Assembly: GCF_036327755.1 (NCBI RefSeq)
Contig: NZ_CP109596.1
Coordinates: forward strand, 4,650,001 to 4,714,000
Direction: 5' to 3'
Source: Nocardia sp. NBC_01503
GTDB lineage: Bacteria; Actinomycetota; Actinomycetes; Mycobacteriales; Mycobacteriaceae
DNA: 64,000 bases
The translations under genes were made by a program, and so were the position numbers. Shown in pieces: positions 8,721 to 15,463 of the stretch (position 1 is the first letter of the stretch; each line of letters begins with the position of its first letter). The notes beneath the pieces are model-generated. The model made no database searches, was not told the origin of the DNA, and worked only from the letters and a program-made list of their open reading frames with translations.

Positions 8721-8789
8721 CCGAGGAGGAATTTCCCGGCACCCCGCCGTCACTGAATCTGTGGACCGGACGGGGAAATTCGTCCTCGG
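8721..8789. repeat. Long hairpin A, related to hairpin B
   Basis: Arms at 8721-8738 and 8771-8789 pair with one mismatch (CCGAGGAnGAATTTCCC against its complement) around a 32-nt loop. The right arm and the following 25 bases are a close inverted match to the left arm of hairpin B at 9446, sharing GAATTTCCCCGTCCGGTCC and GGCGCCGCCCCTC. The two are therefore copies of one element in opposite orientation. Confidence 0.7.
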
Positions 8790-9091
8790 GCGGGAGGGGC
8801 GGCGCCCGTACAATGCGGCGCGCACCCAGGGAATCACCCAGCACAACAACCACTCCAGACCATCCGCCGGACTATCGCCCGCGACTATCCGCACCGGGCA
8901 CAGCCACCCCCGCGCAACCGGTCACTCCGGACATCACCACCGCGCCAGCGTTCCGGACGCCACCCTGCACTCAACCGCCACGTACGCACCCACCGTCACC
9001 GGACGCTCCCACGCACCCAACTGCAACGCTCATTACCCAACTCAACCTACTTACTCCTCTGTCTGAATCTTCTTCTCTCTCTTCTTATTTC

Positions 9092-9216
9092 CCCCGCCCC
9101 GCCTCCTTCTGAAAATTAACTATGGCTCTCACAGATCACCAAATACACACTGATGGGGGTATTTGGTGATCTGTGAGAGCCCACCCTGTAACCGCAGGTC
9201 AGGAGGCGGGGCGGGG
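9092..9216. repeat. Nested inverted repeat, 125 bp
   Basis: An outer perfect 16-bp inverted repeat (CCCCGCCCCGCCTCCT at 9092-9107, its complement at 9201-9216) encloses an inner perfect 23-bp inverted repeat (9124-9146 with 9159-9181, 12-nt loop). The inner arms are AT-richer than the surroundings (ACAGATCACCAAATAC within). A pyrimidine-rich tract precedes it. It could be a small non-autonomous element, an origin hairpin or a strong terminator; there is no T tract after the stem. Confidence 0.7.
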
Positions 9217-9224
9217 TGCAAAAT

Positions 9225-9358
9225 GTGGGTAAAACTCGGGTAGTGATCTCCCGCGTTCTACCCGCGTTTTTCCACGATGCGACTAGTTCTGCCCGCCTTT
9301 CGCCGCTCATGCGCTGCGTTCTACCTGTGTTCTGCATGGGTTTTACCCCCGGTTTTCG
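9225..9358. repeat. Iteron-like repeats
   Basis: Four imperfect copies of a motif close to AAAACnCGGGTAnAACnC occur here: one on the plus strand (from about 9230) and three on the minus strand (about 9253-9271, 9316-9333 and 9338-9357). The first two face each other as an inverted pair. Spacing is irregular. The arrangement resembles initiator-binding iterons, but no replication initiator gene is recognised in the window. Confidence 0.45.
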
Positions 9359-9445
9359 ATTGCTGGCCGGTGGCCAATCCCGGTATCTGGTCCAGGTTTC
9401 GATGGCCTGTCGCGTTCGGGAGGGGGTGGGGCGCGTGATTGTGTC

Positions 9446-9553
9446 GGCGCCGCCCCTCACGCCAAGCACGAATTTCCCCGTCCGGTCCGGTGCTCGTCGC
9501 AGCGGTTTCGGAACGGGAAATTCGTGCTCGGCGTGAGCCTCTCGGGCGGCGCC
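9446..9553. repeat. Long hairpin B
   Basis: Arms at 9446-9479 and 9514-9553 are complementary over GGCGCCGCCC, then after a 6-nt bulge over CTCACGCC, and AGCACGAATTTCCC, with a single mismatch. The loop is about 34 nt. It is related to hairpin A through its left half. It is not followed by a T tract and lies over 400 bp from the nearest supported gene. Confidence 0.7.
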
Positions 9554-9975
9554 AGCGGGCAGTTGGTGACGGGCAGGCCGGGCCTGCCCGCACTCTCCAC
9601 ACGCCCCACCCCTCCCTCGTGTTAACCGCTGGCGTCCACCATGGCGTGGAACCGCGCGATGATCGCGGCTACGCCGGAATGAGCGGCGGCAGAGCGGCGA
9701 TGGCAGACCGCAACGAAGTCACGACGGCATCGACACCAGTAATCACGCTGATCGGGAGTCTCCAGAACCCACTGTGCGACAACCGCGCTCACGAATCTGG
9801 CACAGATCGTCACATCACCTGGTTGAGTCCCAAAACCGCGGGTGGCGCATCGCCTTACATGGGGTGGGCGGATAAACATTCTGGTCTCGTCGCCAACCAC
9901 ACTCGAACGGCCAGTTTGTTACCGTATGTTCAGTTTCGGCGCAATGCCCCGCGGACGGGGCCAGGGGGTGCGGTT

Positions 9976-10296
9976 GTGTTAGTCGATCCGGTTGTTCTCC
10001 GGTCGTTCGCCAGTTCGGTCGAAGAGGCATCGAAGAGTATCGGCGCGATCGATCTGGCAGGCAAGATCGCTGCGGTCTTCGATGGCCTTACGGGTTCTCA
10101 GGCTCAGTGGGCCGCCCACCGCACCGGTGACGTGGTTCGAACGCCGCTGGACAAATTCGCTGCCGATGTTTCGGCTATGGGCACCGCGGTGCAGGGTGCG
10201 GCGGGTACCTACGAGGTCACCGATGAGGATCTTGCCACGGGATTCCGCAAGTTGGAGACCGAGGATCCCTGCGCGCGGGGGCGGGGGCTGAAATGA
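9976..10296 (+). CDS. EspC-family ESX (type VII) secretion substrate
   Basis: 106 aa from GTG 9976, chosen because AGGGGG lies about 6 nt upstream and the protein then starts like the family (VDPVVLRSFASSVEEASKSIG). Two helices are joined by a turn, and the C-terminal export signal YxxxD appears as TYEVTDEDL. EspC-like proteins are small helical partners exported by ESX type VII systems, usually with the product of the next gene. The stop overlaps the next start (ATGA), so translation is coupled. No ESX core genes (eccC, mycP) are in this window, so export would rely on a system elsewhere. A longer upstream extension of the frame looks non-coding. Confidence 0.82.
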   Translation: MLVDPVVLRSFASSVEEASKSIGAIDLAGKIAAVFDGLTGSQAQWAAHRTGDVVRTPLDKFAADVSAMGTAVQGAAGTYEVTDEDLATGFRKLETEDPCARGRGLK

Positions 10297-11708
10297 GCAA
10301 GCTCGGGAACGAGTTCATTCCGAAGCGATCGGTGTTCGCCACCTGGGATATCAATGGTCTACAGGACAAGGCGAAACAGGTTCTGCAGGCGGGGCAGGAC
10401 ATCGAGTTGGCCGTCCACACCCTGCGCAACAACTGCCTCAACATGCCGGAGATGAAGACCTGGGACGGCGAGGGCCACACTGCCGCTGTGGACATGCTCA
10501 CCCGCACAGCCAAGAACGCTACCGAGTTCGCCGATATCGCCTACAACAGCGGTACTTTCGGTCATCAAGGTGTCGGGAATGTGGTCGATCTCGCGTTCCA
10601 TTCGCTGTCCTCGCTGAAGCCCCGTCTGGACGCGATGGTCGAAAACATCGAGAAGGGTCCACTCGAAGTCAGTGACCAATGGGTGGTGCTCCTCAAATCC
10701 GGACCCATGGATGATGCGCGCTTTCAGGTGTTGAAGCAGGCACAAACGGCATGGCAGAACCAGCTCAATCCGTTGATCATCGAACTCGGCGTCACCGACG
10801 CGGATATACGCAGCAAGTTGGCGTACATCGTCGGTCAGATCAACTCGGATGTCGAGATGGACCCGGAGAAGGTGACTGATGGTGCGGGCTACCTGCAACG
10901 CAGCGGCGTACCCGATCCGAGCAGCGAGCTCGGCCGCACAGACCAGCAACAGATACAAAAGGAAGCCGCCGCGACCACGGTCAAGGATGTCCAGGTCACC
11001 GGACCTGATGAACACAACACCACGACTACGACACTAACGATGCAGGACGGCAGTCGGCAGGTTATCGAACATACTCCGCTGGGCTGGGACACCACTGTCG
11101 CCACTTGGTACGACCCGTCCGGAAAGCTCACTTCCAAAACGACCACCAACAAGGAAACCACCGGCAGCGGAATCATCACCACGACGACCGAGATCCCGGG
11201 GCAGATGAAAGTCGAACTCTGGCAGCGTGGCGATCAGACCGGCGGCACTGTCACTGACTTGACCAGCGGCAAGACGTATCCGGTGCCGAAGGACGAGCCG
11301 GTTTTCGATCCGAACAGCACTAGCAGTGACTTCTTCACCCACCCATATATGACCTCGCTGGGCGGCGGTCTCAGCGCGCTGGAAACCTACTCCGGCGCTG
11401 CGGTGCAGACGCGCAGCGGCATCCCGATGCTCGATGCCGGGCAAGCCGCGAAAGTGAACGTCGGCGCCAAGGTGCTGGGCCCCGGGCTGAGTTTGGCGGT
11501 CACTGGATACGACGTGATCAACGCGGGCACCGCCCACGAGAAATGCGTCGCCGGGGTATCCGGACTCGCTGGTACTGCCGGCGGTACCCTCGCCGGGACG
11601 GTACTCGGCGAATACGGTCCATTGGCCTCCGCTGGCGGAGCCATGGCTGGTACGTGGGGTTTCGGCTGGCTCGGCACACAGCTTGGAGAGAATGTGGTCT
11701 GCAAATGA
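10293..11708 (+). CDS. Large type VII-associated protein with Gly-zipper C-terminus
   Basis: 471 aa, coupled to the EspC-like gene by an ATGA overlap. The first ~200 residues are helical, with a WDGEGHTAAVD turn resembling the WxG turn of ESX proteins. The middle (about 230-340) is Thr-rich and beta-like (HNTTTTTLTMQDGSRQVIEH). The last ~60 residues are a hydrophobic Gly-rich stretch (GTAGGTLAGTVLGEYG, GGAMAGTWGFGWLG), a Gly-zipper pattern seen in pore-forming or membrane-inserting proteins. I infer an exported effector or toxin that acts on membranes. No catalytic motif is seen. A structural cell-envelope role is the alternative. Confidence 0.6.
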   Translation: MSKLGNEFIPKRSVFATWDINGLQDKAKQVLQAGQDIELAVHTLRNNCLNMPEMKTWDGEGHTAAVDMLTRTAKNATEFADIAYNSGTFGHQGVGNVVDLAFHSLSSLKPRLDAMVENIEKGPLEVSDQWVVLLKSGPMDDARFQVLKQAQTAWQNQLNPLIIELGVTDADIRSKLAYIVGQINSDVEMDPEKVTDGAGYLQRSGVPDPSSELGRTDQQQIQKEAAATTVKDVQVTGPDEHNTTTTTLTMQDGSRQVIEHTPLGWDTTVATWYDPSGKLTSKTTTNKETTGSGIITTTTEIPGQMKVELWQRGDQTGGTVTDLTSGKTYPVPKDEPVFDPNSTSSDFFTHPYMTSLGGGLSALETYSGAAVQTRSGIPMLDAGQAAKVNVGAKVLGPGLSLAVTGYDVINAGTAHEKCVAGVSGLAGTAGGTLAGTVLGEYGPLASAGGAMAGTWGFGWLGTQLGENVVCK

Positions 11709-12550
11709 CGAAGAGCGCACAGGCCAGCAGTTACCCGATCCCGTACGAGTGGCAGGTATCACGATGGTTGACCTGCACATTCGCAGTCGCGATATCCGGA
11801 TTCGGGATATTTCTCTGCGCGCTGTTTGCAGGATCTGTCGCTGACGGGGACTGGCTTAAGTCCTCATTCTATCTTTTCGTAGGATTAGCATTCGCATTGA
11901 TGGGGATTTTTATCCTCATGTCCGTCAGGTTGGCTGGACTAGCCACCGTCGACGGTGCAATAATTCGATACTCCGACGATGGCACTGTAGTGAGTGCAAC
12001 ATCGTTCCTGGAGATGTGCTACGGCGCGTTTGCCTTCTGTGGAGCTGTCGGTGGGACGGTCTTCGCTCTGGGAATCTGGTCTCACACGCTCGACCTTCCA
12101 CTCACTGGCGGTCAACGGGTTTTTTTCCCATTCGCTGCGGTAGTCGCTGTGATATTCGCAGTGCGAGATCTGGTGAAATTCTTAATCCAAGCACCGATAG
12201 CCCGATTGGAACTCACTTCCGATCGGCTGACCTTCAAACAGACATTCACCGGTCGGATCACGATAGATTGGCGCAACATAGTCGATGTGACTATCGCCAC
12301 CGGCAAGGGGCGCCGAAAGCGCTGCGATGTCTTGGTCCGCTACAACGCAGACGACGCCGAGATCCGGACCGCCAGCCTCGATGCTCAATGGCCCTCGATC
12401 GGCGCCTCGGCAACCTATTGGCTGGTGCGCTTCTACTTCCAGCATCCGGAGTTGCGGGACGAGCTGGCCGACCGTCGGGCAACCGACCGTATTCGCTCAT
12501 ACGGCCTGGTCGGCCCGGATGAGCCGATCGTACGCCGTACCACGGGGTAA
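11705..12550 (+). CDS. Multi-pass membrane protein, candidate immunity or partner protein
   Basis: 281 aa from ATG 11705 (ATGA overlap with the effector-like gene). Four hydrophobic segments lie at about residues 22-45, 55-78, 105-128 and 140-160, followed by a soluble C-terminal half with a PH-like strand pattern (ARLELTSDRLTFKQTF, ITIDWRNIVDVTI). Tight coupling to a protein with a membrane-active-looking tail suggests immunity or an export accessory role; this is inference. Base composition is slightly lower in GC than its neighbours, consistent with accessory DNA. Confidence 0.6.
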   Translation: MTKSAQASSYPIPYEWQVSRWLTCTFAVAISGFGIFLCALFAGSVADGDWLKSSFYLFVGLAFALMGIFILMSVRLAGLATVDGAIIRYSDDGTVVSATSFLEMCYGAFAFCGAVGGTVFALGIWSHTLDLPLTGGQRVFFPFAAVVAVIFAVRDLVKFLIQAPIARLELTSDRLTFKQTFTGRITIDWRNIVDVTIATGKGRRKRCDVLVRYNADDAEIRTASLDAQWPSIGASATYWLVRFYFQHPELRDELADRRATDRIRSYGLVGPDEPIVRRTTG

Positions 12551-12556
12551 TCAGCC

Positions 12557-12748
12557 GTGACCGCTTCCGACGATCCGTATGCCGGGCTTCCACCCGAATA
12601 TCTCAAGCTTCTGGGCCATCAACCGGTCGTTGGGAACTCGAATCCGGTGAAGGACAAGGGCGACCCGGAAGGGTCGATCGATGGAGTGAGCTACGAGGAT
12701 TGGCGTGACGAGGAATTCGGCTCGCCCATCGCAGCACCCGAGTGGTGA
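12557..12748 (+). CDS. Small acidic protein, last gene of the type VII operon
   Basis: 63 aa from GTG 12557, 6 bp after the membrane protein gene. Acidic and Pro/Gly-rich with no membrane segment (DPYAGLPPEYLKLLGHQPVV, SYEDWRDEEFGSP). I do not recognise the family. Its position at the end of a coupled operon suggests a common role. A strong hairpin about 100 bp downstream probably ends the transcript. Confidence 0.5.
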   Translation: MTASDDPYAGLPPEYLKLLGHQPVVGNSNPVKDKGDPEGSIDGVSYEDWRDEEFGSPIAAPEW

Positions 12749-12855
12749 TCAAGCCGACTCGTTCGAGGCGCTTGCTTGCCCGCGCACAGGGCGCTCCTCG
12801 GAGCCCTTGCCCTCCCTGTGTAATCTGTCGGACTACTGGACTGGTAGAAAATGGG

Positions 12856-12894
12856 GCGGAGCCCGTGCCTGGCTGAAACAGGCACGGACTCCGC
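12856..12894. terminator. Bidirectional hairpin terminator
   Basis: Arms 12856-12871 and 12879-12894 form a 16-bp stem with one mismatch and a 7-nt loop; TTTCC follows on the plus strand and AAAA precedes it (TTTT on the minus strand). It sits between the rightward type VII operon and the end of the long leftward operon of the integrative element, so it can serve both. Confidence 0.8.
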
Positions 12895-12924
12895 TTTCCT
12901 TCGATATTCAGTTGTTGGTGATGG

Positions 12925-13131
12925 TCAGCCGAATAAGGTCATCTGATTCTGGTGGGCTCTCCGATCACAGTCGTCCCGGTAGTTCTTGGCTAGCCTCTTC
13001 ACCTTCGACGGCGACATGTCGTAGTCGTCGGCGATTCTGGCCCAGCTCGCACCCCGGTCGTACTGCTCCTGGATCTCCCGCCCGAACCTGAGTTCCGTGC
13101 GGCGGCTCATCAGTTTCTTACTCCTGGCCAT
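12925..13131 (-). CDS. Small HTH protein at the end of the element operon
   Basis: 68 aa, basic. FGREIQEQYDRGASWARIADDYDMSPSKVKRL is a helix-turn-helix of the resolvase or sigma-like type. It overlaps the preceding gene by 14 bp if ATG 13131 is used; ATG 13110 (MSRRTEL) is a possible start. It is the last gene of the leftward operon. Probably a DNA-binding regulator or an excision accessory factor of the element. Confidence 0.6.
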   Translation of the reverse strand: MARSKKLMSRRTELRFGREIQEQYDRGASWARIADDYDMSPSKVKRLAKNYRDDCDRRAHQNQMTLFG

Positions 13132-13303
13132 CGCAGTCCCCTGAACTCGCGTAGAGGGTTTCCTCGCGCTGGCAATCGCCTTCCCCGATCTCGCACCCTG
13201 CCGCTTCGCAGAGCCCGCACAAGGTCAGCGCGTTCACTGTCCCGACCGCGATGTCGAAGCAGTCCCGGCACCCGCAAAACTGGTATTCCGATCGGGTGCT
13301 CAT
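13118..13303 (-). CDS. Small cysteine-rich protein
   Basis: 61 aa from ATG 13303, which overlaps the upstream stop (ATGA). Six cysteines in CGCRDC, LCGLCEAAGCEIGEGDC and CDGQE suggest metal binding. Such short Cys-rich proteins are common in actinomycete integrative elements; the function is unknown. Confidence 0.6.
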   Translation of the reverse strand: MSTRSEYQFCGCRDCFDIAVGTVNALTLCGLCEAAGCEIGEGDCQREETLYASSGDCDGQE

Positions 13304-13527
13304 ATCGCTCGCCCGATCACGGTGTCCCGGGTGGTGGTGGCCGTGGGCCTCCAATCCTCCGGTAGGAACCCGCCGTCGGTGATCCATTCATCGAGTCCCT
13401 CAACAACTTCGGTGAGGGCGTACAGGATGCGAGCCACTTCGTTGTGGTCGAAACACACGTGCGGATTCAGGGCATCGGCTTCGCCGATCAGATCCCGGAT
13501 GCGGGTCAGGGCCGTGTTCGGGTCCAT
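13300..13527 (-). CDS. Small hypothetical protein of the element operon
   Basis: 75 aa from ATG 13527, overlapping the previous stop by one base (TAATG). Mainly helical (ALTRIRDLIGEADALNPHVC, ARILYALTEVVEGLDEWI). Function unknown; translationally coupled on both sides. Confidence 0.6.
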   Translation of the reverse strand: MDPNTALTRIRDLIGEADALNPHVCFDHNEVARILYALTEVVEGLDEWITDGGFLPEDWRPTATTTRDTVIGRAI

Positions 13528-13925
13528 TACCGTCTCCTGGCCGGTGCCGGTTGCGGGCACAGATCATGCTGGGCCGCGAGTGCGTTGAGGTCCCATTGCA
13601 GGCACTGCACCTGATCGAGCAGTTCCTTGTTCTGGTCCCGCAACTCATCGCGTTCCTTGATCAGCTCGGCCACCCACACCCCATGGGCTTTCTCGTCCGC
13701 GACAGCGGGTGTGCTGTCCTGCACGGGAACCCCGTCCTGGAGTGCTTCGGTGATCGTGATCAACAAGTCCCCGGCCACCTGGCGCGGCAGATCAGCCGAG
13801 ACCGACCGATACTCACCCGCCAGGGAGTACAGGAACGTGAACCGGAACTTCGCGCCCGGCTCCATCGTGATCAGCAACCGGCTGAACCGTTCGGCCCGCG
13901 CGACCAGGACATTGCGCATCGCCAT
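13527..13925 (-). CDS. Hypothetical protein with C-terminal coiled coil
   Basis: 132 aa from ATG 13925 (TGATG overlap); GTG 13928 is an alternative. The N-terminal ~65 residues (SRLLITMEPGAKFRFTFLYS, then LPRQVAGDLLITITEALQDG) share the strand-then-helix layout of the next three upstream genes. The C-terminal part is a heptad-like coiled coil (ELIKERDELRDQNKELLDQV). Function unknown; I consider it a member of a local family of related small proteins. Confidence 0.6.
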   Translation of the reverse strand: MAMRNVLVARAERFSRLLITMEPGAKFRFTFLYSLAGEYRSVSADLPRQVAGDLLITITEALQDGVPVQDSTPAVADEKAHGVWVAELIKERDELRDQNKELLDQVQCLQWDLNALAAQHDLCPQPAPARRR

Positions 13926-14203
13926 CACAGCACCTCCTCGGTATCGGAAAGTGCCCGAAGCGGTTTCATCGCCTTCGCGTCGGTGATCGCGGCATCGATC
14001 AGACCCCGCAGCAACACCGCCTGATCGACGGTCATCGCCATCGAGGCCATGCCCGCACCGTGCTGATGAGCACGCAGTTCCAGGACCACGAGTTCGAGGA
14101 ACTGGCCGTAGTACACCTCGAACGAGCCACCGACCTGGGACACGATGTGTACCCCGTCATCGACCGCGCCACTGACGTGGTGTCCGAAAAGGTTCCGCAT
14201 CAC
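13925..14203 (-). CDS. Small hypothetical protein, local paralogue family
   Basis: 92 aa. Beta strands (HIVSQVGGSFEVYYGQFLELV, in pieces) are followed by the helix TVDQAVLLRGLIDAAITDAK. The helix resembles those of the neighbours at 14200-14526 and 14529-14789. Start overlaps the upstream stop. Function unknown. Confidence 0.6.
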   Translation of the reverse strand: MMRNLFGHHVSGAVDDGVHIVSQVGGSFEVYYGQFLELVVLELRAHQHGAGMASMAMTVDQAVLLRGLIDAAITDAKAMKPLRALSDTEEVL

Positions 14204-14526
14204 GCCACCTCCTCCGGCATCGGCTCGGAATCGTCGTCAGTGACGATCTCCGGGTCGGCGACATCGTTGTCGCTGCTTTCGAATGCGGTGATGGCCGCGG
14301 TGAGGTTTTCGCGTAGGACGCGAGCCTCCTGGACCGTCAGATCAGCCAGCACACCGTCATTGGTGTTGACCTTCCAGCGGATTTCGATGTCACCCCGGCA
14401 ATCCCATGCCGCGAGCAGCTCAACGGTGGCATCGGGCATGCGATGCCAATGACTGTCGAGACTGCCGCGCCCGCCCGTGCGGTCACCGTTAATTGCGGTG
14501 CGGGCAGTGGTGCTCAGATAGGCCAT
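14200..14526 (-). CDS. Small hypothetical protein, local paralogue family
   Basis: 108 aa. Strands around VELLAAWDCRGDIEIRWKV, then the helix TVQEARVLRENLTAAITAFE matching the family pattern, and an acidic tail (DDDSEPMPEEVA). Coupled to the next gene by overlap. Function unknown. Confidence 0.6.
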   Translation of the reverse strand: MAYLSTTARTAINGDRTGGRGSLDSHWHRMPDATVELLAAWDCRGDIEIRWKVNTNDGVLADLTVQEARVLRENLTAAITAFESSDNDVADPEIVTDDDSEPMPEEVA

Positions 14527-14528
14527 GA

Positions 14529-14789
14529 TCAGAGTCCTTCCTGATTGTTCTGGCTATCGAGGGCGTCGAGGATCGCGGCGTCGAACAGGTCGTGCACCGC
14601 CATGGCCGCCTCCAGGGGTAGGCCCATGATCAGATCCGGTCCGCGATCTCCATCGGGGTGAATACCGAACACGATGACGTTGAGCTCGGCGTCGTATTCG
14701 GTGCTGAACCCCACCCCGACCGAATGGCCGAGATCGGGGTGCGGTTCGTTGTTGCCGCAGTTACCGGTGTATGGATTGCGCATGATCAC
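14529..14789 (-). CDS. Small hypothetical protein, local paralogue family
   Basis: 86 aa. Strands VGVGFSTEYDAELNVIVFG, then the helix PLEAAMAVHDLFDAAILDAL, again the family layout. The start overlaps the SSB stop (14786-14789). Function unknown; the position beside SSB hints at a role with the transferred or replicating DNA. Confidence 0.6.
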   Translation of the reverse strand: MIMRNPYTGNCGNNEPHPDLGHSVGVGFSTEYDAELNVIVFGIHPDGDRGPDLIMGLPLEAAMAVHDLFDAAILDALDSQNNQEGL

Positions 14790-15274
14790 GCCACCTCTTC
14801 CGGATCGCCTTGGAACGAAGCGAACGGGTGATCACTGGCCACGGCCGACTCGTTCGCGTTTCCACCGGGTTTGGCCTGTGCTCGCCCATTGCGGCTACCG
14901 CCTTGGGTGGAGCGGCGAACGGGTTTGGCGACGGCGTATTTCAGGGACACTCCGACTTCGTCGGCGACCAACTCGATCACCTGGCGTTTGACGCCCTCGC
15001 GGTCGGTGTACTCGCGCTGTGCGAGTTTGCCGACCACGACCACGCGCGCGCCCTTGGACAGGGAATCGGCGATGTTCTCCGCGGCTTCACGGAACATCGT
15101 GCACCGCATGAACAGTGCCGCCCCGTCCTTCCACTGGTTGGCCTGCCGGTCGAACACCCGAGGGGTCGACGCGACGGTGAAGTTGACCACCGAATCATTG
15201 GTCTTCGGAATGCTTCGAATCACCGGGTCAGCGGTCAGATTGCCGATAACGGTCAGAGTGGTTTCACCGGACAT
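14786..15274 (-). CDS. ssb: Single-stranded DNA-binding protein of the element
   Basis: 162 aa from ATG 15274 (GTG 15283 is possible). The OB fold is evident: TLTVIGNLTADPVIRSIPK, VNFTVASTPR, LFMRCTMFREAAENIADSL and GARVVVVGKLAQREYTDREG. The C-terminal tail is Gly/Ala-rich and does not end in the canonical acidic DDDIPF-like tip but in PFASFQGDPEEVA. Likely protects single-stranded DNA during transfer or replication of the element. First gene of a sub-block; about 190 bp of non-coding sequence separates it from the gene upstream. Confidence 0.9.
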   Translation of the reverse strand: MSGETTLTVIGNLTADPVIRSIPKTNDSVVNFTVASTPRVFDRQANQWKDGAALFMRCTMFREAAENIADSLSKGARVVVVGKLAQREYTDREGVKRQVIELVADEVGVSLKYAVAKPVRRSTQGGSRNGRAQAKPGGNANESAVASDHPFASFQGDPEEVA

Positions 15275-15463
15275 TGTTCTCACTACTCCATTCGATATGG
15301 GTTGTGTCCGTTAGAGATTGGTTGTCCGAAACAGATTCGGATCGGTCGCTGAAGCATGAACAGGGTTGAGATATCAGCCGATTCGGCTGTGAGGTTGCGG
15401 TCGTGGCGGTGGATTCCTTTCTGATGTTGTTGGTGTAAAACCTTTGGGGCACAACCGGACCGG

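Larger units (their letters stand above)
8568..9975. other. Structured non-coding region of about 1.4 kb
   Basis: No convincing gene is found between the SprT-like gene and the EspC-like gene. The stretch holds an 18-bp perfect palindrome, two related long hairpins (8721-8789 and 9446-9553), a C-rich segment at about 8815-9090 ending in a polypyrimidine tract, a nested inverted repeat (9092-9216) and a cluster of iteron-like repeats (9225-9358). A leftward frame at 9622-9900 (92 codons, with WVLETPDQRDYWCRCRRDF) is possible but unsupported. The density of symmetry suggests a replication, transfer or regulatory locus of a mobile element. Confidence 0.6.

Noticed and set aside
8530..9066. 178-codon rightward frame upstream of the nested repeat
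   Set aside because: His/Thr/Ser-rich translation with no domain, crossing hairpin A and the palindrome; composition fits non-coding C-rich DNA.
9622..9900. Leftward 92-codon hypothetical gene
   Set aside because: There is some protein-like sequence, but no ribosome-binding site, no partner and no family; left as part of the non-coding region.
9439..9975. N-terminal extension of the EspC-like protein
   Set aside because: The extension crosses hairpin B and has no coding character; the family start and ribosome-binding site are at 9976.
12841..12860. TGGGGCGG at 12852 as a possible att duplicate of the tRNA 3' end
   Set aside because: Only 8 bases match and they are part of the terminator hairpin; the sequence diverges immediately afterwards.
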